Assembly (NCBI GenBank): GCA_025603075.1
Contig: MU626266.1
Coordinates: forward strand, 151,325 to 215,324
Length of the DNA: 64,000 bases
Source of the DNA: Neoconidiobolus thromboides FSU 785
Lineage: Eukaryota; Entomophthoromycota; Entomophthoromycetes; Entomophthorales; Neoconidiobolaceae
Reading direction: 5' to 3'
Under the pieces are notes generated by a model that saw only the letters and a list, made by a program, of their open reading frames with translations, was not told the origin of the DNA and made no database searches. A program made the translations under genes and the position numbers. Every line of letters begins with the position of its first letter. Within the stretch, counting starts at the first letter, position 1. Shown in pieces: positions 1 to 12,037 of the stretch.

Positions 1-1
1 T

Positions 2-145
2 ATATTGTCTGCATCAAGTCCAGATCCAAATAAACCTAATTATACACTAGTTATAATATATGCAGGAACCTCTGCACTATTAGGAGCAGCGGCATTTTTT
101 GTTCTTAAACTCATGGTTAATCGCAACATATTTTCCCGAGTATAA
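2..145 (+). CDS. C-terminal fragment of a membrane transporter (MFS, monocarboxylate-like?)
   Basis: An open frame runs in from the left edge and stops at TAA 143-145, giving 47 residues. It is Pro/Asn-rich at first, then has one strongly hydrophobic helix (VIIYAGTSALLGAAAFFVLK) and a short basic tail ending NRNIFSRV. A last transmembrane helix followed by a short Arg/Asn tail is typical of the end of fungal 12-TM major facilitator transporters of the monocarboxylate type, which is the likeliest identity. Only this tail is visible, so the substrate cannot be named. It could equally be the end of another polytopic protein. Confidence 0.45.
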   Translation: MLSASSPDPNKPNYTLVIIYAGTSALLGAAAFFVLKLMVNRNIFSRV

Positions 146-373
146 TTGTTAATTTAATTCAACACTTTATAAAAGATAAGACTTTAAACTTCTGTATTTA
201 AAATATAATATTTTGTTAGATTTAAATTTATCCTTCAGTGTATTAAATAGAAAATGAATAAATAAAAATGCTTATTTAAATAATAATGAAAGTGATTTAT
301 TTTGATTTTTGAAGATAATAGTTAAGAAATAAAGAGATGGATAGATGAAAGAGAGAGATAATATACATTAAAG

Positions 374-1411
374 TTATATGGATTGTTCTAACTGTGCTCC
401 TGATGTATGATTATTTTCAATAATATTTTCCTGAATATTATTTAAGTTGGTAAGCATTTCGCTTGTATTTATGCTCAATTGTTGTTGTGGTTGCTCTAAT
501 GTATTATTACTTAGAGTCGGTATTAAATTAAACTTACGTTTAATTTTTCTTTTGTCTAATTTATTTAAATGTCTTTGATCTAAGGTCCAATAACTACCTT
601 TACCAGGTTGATCGTGTTGACGTGGTGCTCTTATAAAGGCTTTATTAACTGATAGGTTATGACGCACCGAATTCCTCCATACTCCAGTTCTATCTAACTT
701 GAAAAAAGTAAACCTGTTCATCATCCATTCATAAATTTCACTTAACAATAATTGTTGTTTTGGGGATTCTAAGATAGCACGGGTAATGAGTTGAGGGTAC
801 GAATATGGAGGTTTTTTGTCAGATTTATCATCAAAGTTAATACTAGGAAATTGATATAAATCATTATCTTCAAAGTTATAATATTCATTCACTTGATTAT
901 AGAAATTATAGTTATTATAGTTAGTGAGATAGTTATTGAATAATACGCTTTGATTTTGTTGTAACAACAATTGATTATAGTAACTATTTTCGTTGTTATT
1001 ATTTATACTTTCTTCATTATTATTATACTCAGTGCTGTTATTCATTGTAGGGTTCAATAAATTTGGAAATGATTCTAAAGGTAACGACCAATCAGGTACT
1101 AAATTAGTTTGATTGACGGCAGTATCATTAGTTAATAACTGTAAGTTATAATGATACATATCTTGCTCACCACTTTTCATAAATTGATTATAAAATTGAT
1201 TCTGATAGTTATTTAATAATAAAGAGTCTAATTCTGGAGAAGCCATTAAATAGTTCATATTGTTATTATAATCATTATTTTCAAACCCATAATTCCAGCC
1301 ATCAACATCAGGTGTAATTGGAAATAAGGGAGATGTATCTACACCAACTTCGTTTGTACTACTACTCATAATATCATTGACACTATTGCTTATTGTTGGA
1401 ATAGCAACCAT
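374..1411 (-). CDS. Forkhead-box transcription factor
   Basis: Single-exon gene of 345 residues starting MVAIPTISNS. A forkhead (winged-helix) DNA-binding domain lies at about residues 199-293. It opens with KKPPYSYPQLITRAI, carries the recognition helix VWRNSVRHNLSVNKAF near 244-259, and ends with a GKGSYWTLD wing followed by a basic stretch KRKIKRKF. The N-terminal ~195 residues are low-complexity and rich in Asn, Tyr and Gln, as in activation regions of AT-rich fungal genomes. A nuclear sequence-specific regulator is expected; the target genes are unknown. The start is the first ATG of the frame, with an AT-rich leader upstream. Family identity is secure from the domain. Orthology to a named yeast forkhead protein (Fkh, Fhl1, Hcm1) is not established: there is no FHA domain in this protein, which argues against Fkh1/2 and Fhl1. 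Confidence 0.93.
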   Translation of the reverse strand: MVAIPTISNSVNDIMSSSTNEVGVDTSPLFPITPDVDGWNYGFENNDYNNNMNYLMASPELDSLLLNNYQNQFYNQFMKSGEQDMYHYNLQLLTNDTAVNQTNLVPDWSLPLESFPNLLNPTMNNSTEYNNNEESINNNNENSYYNQLLLQQNQSVLFNNYLTNYNNYNFYNQVNEYYNFEDNDLYQFPSINFDDKSDKKPPYSYPQLITRAILESPKQQLLLSEIYEWMMNRFTFFKLDRTGVWRNSVRHNLSVNKAFIRAPRQHDQPGKGSYWTLDQRHLNKLDKRKIKRKFNLIPTLSNNTLEQPQQQLSINTSEMLTNLNNIQENIIENNHTSGAQLEQSI

Positions 1412-2629
1412 ATTTTATATATTCTATGTATCAATCTATGTAATAATCTATTTAACACTTATTTGATAAAATATAATAATTTATCAAATTTTTTAAATAA
1501 TAAGGGATTTAAAATCCAGGTATTTAAATAGTTTCAATGGAATTTAAGTTGTACTTTTAAACGTGAAATAAATAGAAGTTAAGTTAATCTTCTCTTTGTA
1601 ATGGTTCTTTTTTCATATTTATTTTAACAGTATACTTTTTACTATCATTTTACTCTTTATTAGCATGACTATTTCTTATTTAAAATAGTTGCCACTTGAT
1701 TCATAATAACTGCTTCAACGTTAAAATTTTGGTATTAAAAATTCTCACCATATCAAATTCTCATTTTTAGCTTTGATTAAAAACATCAATTATTAATTTT
1801 CAAAATGTTCAAAATTCTTTGATTTTCTAACTCATTTAAGTTAGTCTCGCTTCACTTGATTGGTCATTAAAATAACCGATCACATTTTTAAACGTTATTA
1901 CTTTTTAATAACTGAAATTATGACTAAACTTTAATAAAATATCTGAAATAGTAATTAATGTAAGCAATATTATTAATTTATGTTATTATTAAAAAATGAA
2001 AAGTATCTTTATTACAAATTAAGATTTATTAAATTTTTAAAACTTGGATTAACTTCATATGAAAAATATATTATTTAATTATTAAACTAAGTTAAAATTT
2101 ATTTTTTTAATTTATTATTAATAGTAATATAATTTTATTATATTATTACAATACTTTTTTAAGATCGATCTATTCATTTCGGATCTTGTGGTTTTATTTG
2201 ATTTGACCCTAAATAAAACAGCAACTATCTTCTAAAAGATGAATGCTACCTAATAATCTATTTAAAATGATACTAAGTAATCTTGTTTTAAATCGCTTTC
2301 AAACCTTTAAATTTTATAAACGGGTATTCTGTAGTGCCTGTATTCCATTTATAATTATATTTTTTTCTTGAACGTTGATAACTACTTTGGTTCTACCAAA
2401 TCGGTAGCTTGACCCGAGATTGTAAAAGGCGTTACTACCAGCTAGTATAATTATGCCACATACTACCGTTTCTCTTTGGAAATTGAGTCTAGCTATCATT
2501 TTACAGTAACATAGTTAATGCTTAACATAAAAATCAAAATTAAATAAAATCATTTTTATTATTCTATAATAAGGTCAATTTATAGCAAACTTAAGTAATG
2601 TAACTTTTTATTAAGGCATTAGTAACACT

Positions 2630-2727
2630 TATAGGGATTTTTGTATTCAAGAATTTTACCAACAATTTTTTCACTCAAATAGTGCTTAAAAGATGAAAAA
2701 AGTAATGTAGCTAAAAACATCCCCATA
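2630..2727 (+). mobile_element. TATGGGG-family MITE copy
   Basis: 98 bp. Left end TATAGGGATT, core with CTCAAATAGTGCTT, right end ACATCCCCATA. The left terminal repeat carries point changes. Confidence 0.75.
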
Positions 2728-3548
2728 CAGAGTATCAGGATTATGAAAATAGTTTATAATAAGTAAACTTTAAATTTTTTTCAAGAGACCCAAAATTTGA
2801 TGTTGAATAAAACAAATTAAAATTTGTGTAAGGATAGACCCATATAAACTACCGGCTTAGGTTTATGAAAAACATAAAATGATCCGGCTTCTTCTATTTT
2901 ATTACTCTTTACTTCAAAAAAAAGAAAAAGTAGTTAAATAATTATTAAATAGCAGTTAATTACTGACTTTTATATCATATATTAATATTATTTTACCAAC
3001 TTACATTTTATTAAATTCACTTTTAGCCATATTAACGAAGATTTGAAATCTCAAATTAATTTTATCATTTTAGTTAATACCCTTACATTTAGGAACATTT
3101 CTATTTTACATATATAATCATATTGATACAAGTGATCTTTAGAACCCTAAACGGATAACTGCCTTATGCATCTCTTTCCTCTGTTATTTTACTAACATCT
3201 TTCAGTTGAAAAATATTAAATACTCAAAGTTTATTGGTAACCTCATCATGATAATAAATTGTATCCAACCATAAGTAATAAAATAAATGGGTGTCTTTAC
3301 CTCCATTTTAGACCTAACTTCACCATAGTATTTTTGATTTGTAATTTTGATTTAATATTATGTAAATTTATTATCATTACTATATTTTAATTGAAGACTA
3401 AAAGGATATTATTTAACTTTATATGTATAATGATAACTTTGTTTACAATATATATAGCTGATACTTATAAAATTTAGAAACTTAATCTTTAATTGTATTA
3501 ATAACTCTCTGATTTTCATTTATTTTTCTATTTTTATTTTATAGGCTA

Positions 3549-3673
3549 TATTGGAATGTCTTTTAAGAACTGCCAACAATTTTTCCACTTAAGCACTTAA
3601 AATTTCAAAGTAAAATTTGCTAGATCTTTGAAAAAAGTGAGGAATTACTAGTATTTAAAAAAACATTCCTATT
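3549..3673 (+). mobile_element. Degraded TATGGGG-family MITE copy
   Basis: Left end TATTGGAATGT, then the family order (AAGAACTGCCAACAATTTTTCCACTTAA) and right end ACATTCCTATT. About 25 bp of extra sequence in the middle makes this an old, altered copy. Confidence 0.4.
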
Positions 3674-4350
3674 TAATAATGTTAATGTAATCATTATATA
3701 AAAGGTTTTAAAGGATTGGTTTTAATTTTCCTATTTTATAGCCTCTCCCACTTTAAAAAATTAAATTGTTAAATTTAAAATGAAAATGTCTGTACATCAA
3801 ATAGTTTTTATCATATAAATCAACTTGTGATAATAGTATATGATTAACATAGTCGATTATTGTCATTCAAAGAAATGGAAAGATTTTAACAAGAACAAAA
3901 GGTCAGCTAATAATATAAAACAAATATAATAATAAATTTGTTAAGTAAAATCATAAGAAAGGCCTTCAGTATTTATGATTTTCAAAAAAACATTTATCAA
4001 AATTAACAGGAGATCGCTAACGCGTAAATAGCTATAAATAATAAACACTATAAATAGTATAAATAGACAGACTTAAATAGAATAAGTAATAGTACTAATA
4101 CCTTTGAGTCATAAGGAATAAAACTTAAATTATAAAAGCATAAAAGTCATATATTTTATTGTAAATAATAATAATAATTAATGATTTAACAAATAGTGAC
4201 TTAAAAATCAATAACTCGGTTTAATTTGTATTGTTTTTTGAAATGGATCATATTAAGTATATGTTTAAAGTTTTGATAATGTTTATTCTATTAGGACGAC
4301 AATATGGTAAATGAAAAGCTATATTTGCAATGTAAATTGGTACTGCTACT

Positions 4351-4431
4351 AAGAATTTTACTAATAACCTTTCTGGTCAAATAGCGCTTAAAGAATGAAA
4401 AAAGTAGTGAAATCAAAAAAAGGCATCCTCA
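4351..4431 (+). mobile_element. Partial TATGGGG-family MITE copy
   Basis: From AAGAATTTTACTAAT through CAAATAGCGCTTAAAGAATG to GCATCCTCAA. The left ~20 bp, including the terminal repeat, is not recognisable. Confidence 0.5.
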
Positions 4432-4989
4432 ATTATCATTAAGTGCTTTGAACTTTATAAAACGAAAATTGAATAATAATGTAAAAGCTTGAATATCATT
4501 TATTTAGATTTAAATGCCCTCATTAATGACATATTCCCTTTAGTTTGGATTTATTATCATCAAAGATGTTATCTAAGGTCACTACTATAAACGGAATAGT
4601 TTAAACTATATTGCATAGCATTATTTAAGATATTATATAAATCTTTATTTAATAAATCTAAATCTGAAAAGCCTTCTAGTTTCATTAATTCAAATATTTG
4701 ATAATTTTTCAAATTTTAATGACATTCTGAAATAAAATAAAGTTTCAATTTTCTTTTTATATTATCTTTTATAAGAGAGTTTCATAAAAATTTCATAAAA
4801 CATTATTTGAATAAAAACAACAATTTGAAAACCATTATTAAATAACAAAGTAGGATTTACTATACAGATATTGCTACTTTTATATTAAATGAGTTAGGCT
4901 AAATAATATCAAAAGTCTAATATATAATGAAAACCAAATGAATATTGATTTATAGAATTAATCCAGGTTGAACAATATAAGTAAATAAA

Positions 4990-5091
4990 TATGAATGTTT
5001 TTTTGATTTCATTACTTTTTCTATTTTTTGAGCGTTATTTGAGCGGAAAGATTGTTAGTAAAATTCTTGAACAAAAAAATACATCTCTATA
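4990..5091 (-). mobile_element. TATGGGG-family MITE copy (reverse)
   Basis: TATGAATGTTTTTTTG at the left, core TTTTTTGAGCGTTATTTGAG, right end ACATCTCTATA. Both terminal repeats are recognisable. Confidence 0.75.
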
Positions 5092-5841
5092 TCTGTCATG
5101 TTTTACTGAAATTAAAAGTTATAATTTCAATCTATCAATTATTAAATGACATACTATACTAATATTGTATGTGATTCAGATACAGTCAGTGGTATTTTTT
5201 GCCTTCCGCCAATTGCTTTTCAATGTCAGAAAATTTAAATACTATTGAGATTATATCAACATCAATTGATTTTAAAATTTCAAAGTTTTAAAATTACTAA
5301 TTCCGTTAAGATTATATTTAATCATAGCACATTTCAAAAAGTTCTAAGTTGAAAAATTTCAAGTTTGATACCTTGATCCATATAACATTGAACACTGTAT
5401 TATGGTTTACTTTTTGACACTGCTTCTGATTTTATTTAGCCACTTTGAAAACGCTTAGGCTTCTATCCTAAACAATATAAACACTTACAATAACTTTTAA
5501 TAAACATTACCTTAAAATTAAACATTTTAATTCTAATGTTTTATTTCCTTATTTGTAATGTTACTAATAAAAGAACCTTTCAAAGTAACATGGAAAGCTT
5601 TAATATTAACAAAATTTTAAGGCCAAGTCCAATCAATTGAAATTTTCAAAAATAAATCAACGAAATAATCGGCAAAAAGGTAAAATATTATTGGTTTAAA
5701 GGGATGACTTTTTTCAAAGAATATCTGAACAATTGGATTAGCTGATCCAATTAAAGCGCGTCCTTTACGCGTTAAAGGATAAGTAGAAACCCAACTTCAA
5801 TTTCATAATTGAAATTTTAAGTTTTGATTTTTTATAATAAA

Positions 5842-7635
5842 ATGGCTACTTGGAGTCCAAAGGAAGATATCATTGATTTAATAGTAAAACAATAACAATT
5901 GCAATATCAAACTCAATTAATAACTAAACGCTTTAGGGAATATTAAAAGATAGAACCCTTCACTCAGATTATGACGGAAATGTTTACGATTTGGATAGTA
6001 ATAAAGAAGATAATTTGGTGGAAGAAAAAGATTCTAATGAGGATTCAAGGTAAAAAAAATAGCTCAATGATAGAATGAGGTTAATAAGTGAAAAATTAGC
6101 GACAGTTTAGCAATGATTAGAAAAAGTAATGTATTTGGTGAAGATATTAGTGAAAAAGAGAAAGAACTTATTGAACAGAGAGTATCTTTACAAAAGAAAA
6201 AAGTAAGCATTGTAATTTGTTTTATTTTGTTTTATCTTATTAACTATTATATAGTTCCAAGAATTTGAAAGAAAAGAATTTGAAAAAAAATCCATAAAGA
6301 TTCGAGCAGTTTATGATTTTTTACATGATAGTGAAATCAAAAAAGCATTGAAAGACAATTTTTACGATGAGGTAATCTAATATCGTAGCCAATATTTAAT
6401 CTCATAGTCGTGATAGAGTGAAGTTATTGCTCAATTCTCCGAACCTGGTTATTTACAAAAAATTAGAAAATCTCTTGCTCAAGTGGAATCTAATGAACAC
6501 AAAGGTAGTCTTAGTTATTATATAAAGAAAATACTTAAACACTTTAACAGCATTTCTTACTCGAGAACAGGCTGATGCTTATGATAATCTAATGGAAAAA
6601 AGATCCAAAAATAGCAATAAAAAGAGTAAAAATGAAGGGTGAATTTATTTCAGTTTAGATATTCGTCAAATTACTAATAAGAAATAAAGTCCAAGTCATA
6701 TTCATACAGTTGGCAGATTAGCTCTCGATAAAGCTCTAGAACAAATGAAAATTGACCCAAATGAAGCCATGAAGGGTTGGTCATTAGCTCGTATTAATGC
6801 TTATAAAAATTTAAAATCCAATCCCAATGTTTATTATTATCGCTTTAATGCCCCTGGTGAAGAACAAAGGACAGGTGCTTGGACTAAAGTAGTGTTATAA
6901 GTTCATATTTTTATATTTTTTGTTAATTATGTTTTAGGAAGAACGTAAATTATTTTTTGATAGGTTAAAAGAAGTTGGTGCTAATGGTCAATGGGGTTTA
7001 TTTTCAATGACTATTCCAGGTAGAGTTGGATATCAAGTAAGTTAATCAAATTAATATTGTAAGTAGATTGATTTGATTACTTTAGTGTTCAAATTTTTAT
7101 CGTCTACTTGTTAAAAATAAAGAAGTTAATGATCCAAATTATGTAGTTGAAAATGGAAAAGTAAGGTATTTGTTTTCAACTAAACAAAAAGATGAAAGCG
7201 GAGAAGTACAAAAAGCATTTCGTTCTCATTCCAAGCATATTGTTAGGAATGGTAATTTTAATCTCTTTTTTAATTTTACTATGTTAATCTTATGATTATA
7301 TTAGGTAATAGTGATCTCAATATTAAATCAAAATCACGTAAGAAGAGGGGAAAGAAATCTAATAGTTCAGATAATGAGTCAACTTCAGATGATGAATTTA
7401 TCATTGACTATAAACCAAAAAGAACAGTATTTGAAAGGACTTTAAATAGAAGTAAAATTAAAACAACTTCATCTAACGACGGTTCCAATACTAATAATGA
7501 AGATGATATAATGGAAGATGATGATTTTGATCAACAAGAGGATTTTGATAACCCATTACCTGGTTTTATTGATCCAATTACTTTAGATCAAGTAGTTCAG
7601 CCTGCTATTTCTCCTTATGGTCATGTGATGGGGTA

Positions 7636-7670
<35 letters not shown>

Positions 7671-7880
7671 GTATTAATTATTATAGTTATGCTAATTGGG
7701 TACAATGTTTAACTTCAGAAGGTAGTAAAAATACCTGTCCGCTAACTAAACAACATTTAACTAAAAGAGATTTGGTTATACTTACTCTTGATAATATTCA
7801 TGAGTATAGGTAAATCATTAATTAACTTTATATTTATAAGTTGTTAATATTTTTTTAGAGATAAAATCGTAAATAAATAA
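5842..7880 (+). CDS. Myb-like / U-box-like domain nuclear protein, 12 exons
   Basis: Spliced reading: 5842-5883, 5937-6049, 6106-6202, 6255-6371, 6417-6504, 6551-6638, 6690-6888, 6938-7036, 7086-7251, 7305-7632, 7687-7809, 7859-7880. All phases close, giving 493 residues. Residues ~40-180 are charged and helical. Residues ~195-335 hold a Myb/SANT-like stretch (GAWTKEERKLFFDRLKEVG, then W-GLFSMTIPGRVGYQCSNFYR). Next comes a basic/acidic low-complexity linker (KKRGKKSNSSDNESTSDDE). The C-terminus (about 430-490) reads GFIDPITLDQVVQPAISPYG ... CPLTKQHLTKRDLV, which resembles a U-box: DPIT, a Pro-rich loop, CPLT. If that is right the protein may be a ubiquitin ligase acting on chromatin. I do not recognise a named ortholog. 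The exon structure is read by eye; donor GTGAAT of intron 6 and the tiny last exon are the least certain points. Confidence 0.75.
7633..7670 (+). repeat. (ATT)n microsatellite in intron 10
   Basis: About 11 uninterrupted ATT units inside the intron 7633-7686 of the Myb/U-box gene, between the donor and the acceptor TATAG. Confidence 0.85.
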
Positions 7881-8141
7881 TTTATTCCTAATATGATATA
7901 GCTTCATAATTAGCTATTAAATAAAAAGTTATATCTTAACTATATAAATACAAGTATTATCTAATCAAATGAATTATTGTTACTATTATTATATATTTTA
8001 AACTATTAGTTTAAATAAAATTGTAAATAGAATACTTAAAAACAAAATTTATTAAATGGTAATTTTACTATTATAAACTTATAAATTCAATAGTTAAATC
8101 ATAAGTTATTTTATTCTACTATTTGGTCTAAAGATACTATT

Positions 8142-9567
8142 TTACTCATAAATCTTACTTACCACACCAGTACCAACTGTTTTACCACCTTCACGGATAG
8201 TAAATCTAAGACCTTCTTCAATGGCAATTTCATGAAGTAATTCAACATCCATTGTAACGTTATCACCTGGCATAACCATTTTTTCATCAGCATCTTCAGT
8301 ACCTTCAGGATGGCGGAGGATAGCAGTGACATCAGTAGTGCGTACAAATAATTGTGGACGATAATTGTTAACGAAAGGAGTATGACGACCACCTTCTTCT
8401 TTAGTAAGAATATAAAGTTGAGTTTGGAATTTAGTATGTGGTTTAATGGAACCTGGTGCACAAATAACCTGTCCACGGGATAATTGTTCACGTTTAACAC
8501 CACGGAGTAAAGCTCCCATATTATCTCCTGCCATACCCTTTTCTAAACTTTTATGGAACATTTCAATACCAGTTAAAGTAGTTTTAAGATGTTGTCCATA
8601 ACCAATAATTTCGACTTCAGAACCTTTAGTAACAGTTCCTCTTTCTACTCTACCAGTAGCAACAGTACCACGACCAGAAATAGAAAACACATCTTCAATT
8701 GGCATTAAAAATGGTTTATCAAGGTCACGCTCTGGGGTTGGGATAAAGGAATCAACAGCAGCCATTAATTTAGTAATAGCTTCTTTACCAATTTCATCAC
8801 TACGACCTTCTAAAGCACATAAAGCAGAACCTTGAACAATTGGAGTATTATCACCATCAAAACCATAATGAGATAAAAGTTCACGCATCTCCATTTCAAC
8901 TAACTCTAACATCTCTGGATCATCAATAGCATCTACTTTGTTAATAAATACGACTAAATTTTTAACACCAACTTGTTTAGCTAATAATAAATGTTCTCTA
9001 GTTTGTGGCATTTGACCATCAGTAGCTGAAACAACAATAATAGCTCCATCCATTTGAGCAGCACCAGTAATCATATTTTTAATATAATCAGCATGACCTG
9101 GACAATCAACATGAGCATAATGACGGTTATTAGTTTCATACTCAACGTGGGCAGTTGAAATAGTAATACCACGGGCTTTTTCTTCAGGTGCTTTATCAAT
9201 TTCACTATAATCTCTGAATTTGGCTTGTCCAGCTTCAGCTAGGCATTTAGTAATAGCAGCAGTTAATGTGGTTTTTCCATGATCGACATGACCAATGGTA
9301 CCAATGTTGACATGTGGTTTATCACGGTTAAAAACATCAGAGTAAAAACGAACTAGATTTTTAAATAAATATTTTTTAGCAAATAAATAAAATAATGAAA
9401 AACTTACCAAAAGAGCTAGTTACTGAAGCATCTTTTACAAGAAGCTAGAAAATTTCCTTTAATAAATTTAAGATTTAAAATTCAAGTAATTTACTTACAT
9501 TCTTATAATTTAAACCACGAGATACTGAAGTAAGTTTACTAAGTTGACGAACACCAGTTAAAATCAT
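8142..9567 (-). CDS. TUF1: Mitochondrial translation elongation factor Tu
   Basis: Spliced as 9567-9499, 9444-9408, 9352-8142 (438 residues). EF-Tu carries aminoacyl-tRNA to the mitochondrial ribosome as a GTP complex. Exons 1 and 2 encode [18 protein letters not shown] and a Ser/Lys-rich stretch with few acids, which reads as a mitochondrial targeting leader. The mature protein begins near [21 protein letters not shown]-motifs are all present: GHVDHGKT (G1), RGITI (G2), DCPGHADY (G3), NKVD (G4), SALCAL (G5). Domain II has the [13 protein letters not shown] signature, and the end GTGVVSKI is canonical for domain III. The long minus frame extended past 9352 is intron read-through, so the apparent start MVSFSLF is not the real N-terminus. 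Bacterial-type sequence plus a leader identify the organellar form rather than cytosolic eEF1A. Confidence 0.95.
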
Positions 9568-9753
9568 ATTGGATATACTGTTCTTTTTCTATTGATTTCA
9601 AAGATTCGATTTTTTTTAAATTCTCAATTTGGTTAATCATTTTTAGGATCATTATATGCGGATGTTTAATGGGATCTTTTGGGTTATCTTTGAGTTTTCA
9701 TTGGCTACCAAAGGATTTCGAAATTTGAAATTTGTTAGAACATAATTAACAAA

Positions 9754-10203
9754 TGGAATTTTATATAACTTTAAGTCCACAAAGTACAATTAACCTCTCT
9801 GAAAATGCGGAAGTTGACCTCAAGAGTCTCAAAAAACAATTGAAATGTTATAACTTCTAGATTACAAAATAAGCTATTTTGGATCGCTTTAGATAATGCG
9901 TTCAATGTTACATCCAATACTGATATCAGAACAAAAGGATATAACTTGATACGCCATAAAGAAGTATCGAAATTTAGAATGGCATCATCAGATGAAATTC
10001 AGTAATTAAACAAACAGTCTAAAGATAAAGTGTTTTAAGAAAGAATGGATCACTTGCACCATATTACAAATAAAAGCACAGTTGGTAGCAAACTTGATGG
10101 TCATGGAAGGAACGGAAGTTACTGAAGAGGAAAAACACTCTGAGATAAGATTCGCAAATTAGAATATAAGCTCAAATTCATTAAATCATCTAATGAAGGT
10201 TAG
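9754..10203 (+). pseudogene. Possible decayed coding sequence, unidentified
   Basis: Coding-like, hydrophilic peptide stretches appear in successive frames with stops and shifts between them: ATG at 9754 leading to SENAEVDLKSLKKQLKCYN; then LFWIALDNAFNVTSNTD ... ASSDEIQ; then QLVANLMVMEGTEVTEEEKH; then KIRKLEYKLKFIKSSNEG. Composition (Lys/Glu/Asn, GC above the surroundings) suggests a former helical protein. No family was recognised. It could also be a multi-exon gene whose splice sites I failed to place. Confidence 0.3.
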
Positions 10204-10900
10204 TAAATTTTAAATGAAGCTTGTTTGCTATCAAAATCTAAAATGCTTGCTATCAATTTAATATTTTTAATAGTATTTTAGTAATATCAATAAAAAAGTT
10301 TTATACATTATAGTTGAGATTAAAATTAAAATCAAATAAGTAAAAGACCAAGATGTTTATTTGATACTGATATATAATAATTTAAGGAGCGTATTTATGT
10401 TAGACATTAGGCTGCTTATAAATTCAACCAAGCCAACATTGGGGTTTCGTTTGGTTTATTATAATCTCTTTTGTTTATATTGGGCGTAATAAGGGTAACA
10501 AGCAATAAAGGAGTGATAGATTTAAAATCGTATCCATATTTATATCTCTTAGACCAAAGCCCTTAATTTTAATGATTTCAAGGTTTGGAGAGAAAAACAA
10601 AAAGTAAGAAATTCAGTAAGTAAAACCGAAAAGCTTCATTAATTGTAACTCGGTTTGTGAATTTAAACTGACAAAAATTGTACAGTAATACAATTAGGTT
10701 TACTTTTATCTAAATCAATCTCTATTATAAAATTATTAAAGGTATATCTAGATCTTCTATATCAAAGTAAACTATTTTTAATGTTGATAAATTAAAAAAG
10801 CTGTAATCAATCTAGTTTGGATTTAAAAAACTAAAATCACTTAATTTAATAATACTACTGCATTTGGATCATACGTAAAAATCTATCAGCTTGACAACTT

Positions 10901-11110
10901 TCTACATACGATTCCTACTTTTTATCAAATAGGCGTCGTTATTATCTGTTCCAAAAAGGTAATCATAAATATCAATCAGTTCAATACTTCCCAATTTTTT
11001 AAAATCACCGAAACATCTAATATCAAAATTACTACTTGAATCACTTTTAATTATTAAGTTTAATTTTGGGGCGAAGATAATACTCAGATCAAACTCGGTA
11101 GGCGCAAAGA
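10901..11110 (-). pseudogene. Possible coding relic, unidentified
   Basis: A minus frame of about 68 codons without an ATG reads FAPTEFDLSIIFAPKLNLII ... CFGDFKKLGSIELIDIYDYL ... NDAYLIKSRNRM and then stops. It resembles one repeat region of an F-box/LRR-like protein in composition only. No start or splice context supports an intact gene. Confidence 0.25.
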
Positions 11111-11184
11111 AACTTTCATATGAATGGAAACACAGCTATTTTAAGTTAATAAACTCCATTTTGGTTTTGTCAGAATTTTTAAGA

Positions 11185-11287
11185 TATGGAGATGTATTTT
11201 TTTGCTTAATAATTTTACTAACAATCTCTCCGCTCAAATAGCGCTTAAAAATGGAAAGTAATAAAACCAAAAAAAAATAGCCCCATA
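11185..11287 (+). mobile_element. TATGGGG-family MITE copy
   Basis: TATGGAGATGT at the left, CAAATAGCGCTTAAAAATGG core, right end TAGCCCCATA. Confidence 0.8.
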
Positions 11288-11406
11288 TATCCTATCATTA
11301 AAATACATTGAGATTGGTTTAATTTTATTTGGAGTTTAATATTTAATCCAATTATTTGCTTTACTAGTATAAGTATCGGTTTTCAAGGCTTTAGTTTGAT
11401 TCAAAT

Positions 11407-11511
11407 AATGGGGATGTATTTTTGTATTTAAGAATTTTACTAACAAACTCTCCACTCAAATAGCGCTTAAAAAATGGAAAAAATAATGAAGTCAAAAAAA
11501 GCACTCCCTAA
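11407..11511 (+). mobile_element. TATGGGG-family MITE copy
   Basis: AATGGGGATGTATTTTTG at the left, intact core, right end GCACTCCCTA, so the right terminal repeat is eroded. It lies 119 bp after the previous copy in the same orientation. Confidence 0.75.
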
Positions 11512-11936
11512 TCCTTAAATAAATCTATTGTTTATGAACATTCTTCGCCTAAATTGCACTATTTCACTTGTTTACACATACAAAAAAACGAACATTTTCC
11601 AATAAAAGGTTTGCCATTCAATCGGAATTTTTTTTACGCATCCTTATAAATATAAAATTTAGCCTTGAGTTTACATGAAATTATGCAATTTTTTTATTGC
11701 AAAATATTTTTTTTTTTGTAAAGTGTGTAAACATAAGTGAAAATACTGTATATATGAACAACTTTATTAATTTTAGCAGCTTGATATTTATTCTATTATA
11801 AATATTAAATATTCATATAATTGATTATATTTTTATGTGTTATAAACGTTTTGTTTTAACTTTGTTTTATAGAATTTTTAAATTTCTTATTTCCATTTTT
11901 TATATTTTTGCTAATTTTTACAGGTTATATTTAATA

Positions 11937-12037
11937 TATGGGAATGTTTTTTTAGTTTCCTCACTTTTTTCATTTTAAGACGCTATTTAAGTGGAAAAGT
12001 TACTAGTAAAATCCTTAAAAAAATGCATCCCCATGTA
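11937..12037 (-). mobile_element. TATGGGG-family MITE copy (reverse)
   Basis: TATGGGAATGT left end, GACGCTATTTAAGTGG core, GCATCCCCATGTA right end. Confidence 0.8.

Larger units (their letters stand above)
1412..5841. other. Gene-poor AT-rich interval with four MITE copies
   Basis: No reading frame of convincing composition was found on either strand. A 61-codon minus frame at 2314-2499 has no family signal. Four copies of the TATGGGG MITE, two of them degraded, lie at 2630, 3549, 4351 and 4990. The rest is AT-rich sequence with stops in all frames. Confidence 0.6.

Noticed and set aside
2314-2499. 61-codon minus-strand frame
   Set aside because: No family signal, no neighbouring exon, in a stop-rich AT-rich region; length is within chance.
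5884-5936. TAA codons after VKQ, at first suggestive of a ciliate-like code
   Set aside because: They lie in a normal 53-nt intron (GTAAAA...CTAAACGCTTTAG); other genes use TAA as a stop.
6680-6690. Apparent in-frame TAA in the Myb/U-box gene (possible recoding or pseudogene)
   Set aside because: An intron 6639-6689 with branch ACTAAT and acceptor AAAG removes it and keeps the phase, so neither recoding nor decay is needed.
8159-8503. 114-codon minus frame
   Set aside because: Shifted-frame shadow of the mitochondrial EF-Tu gene.
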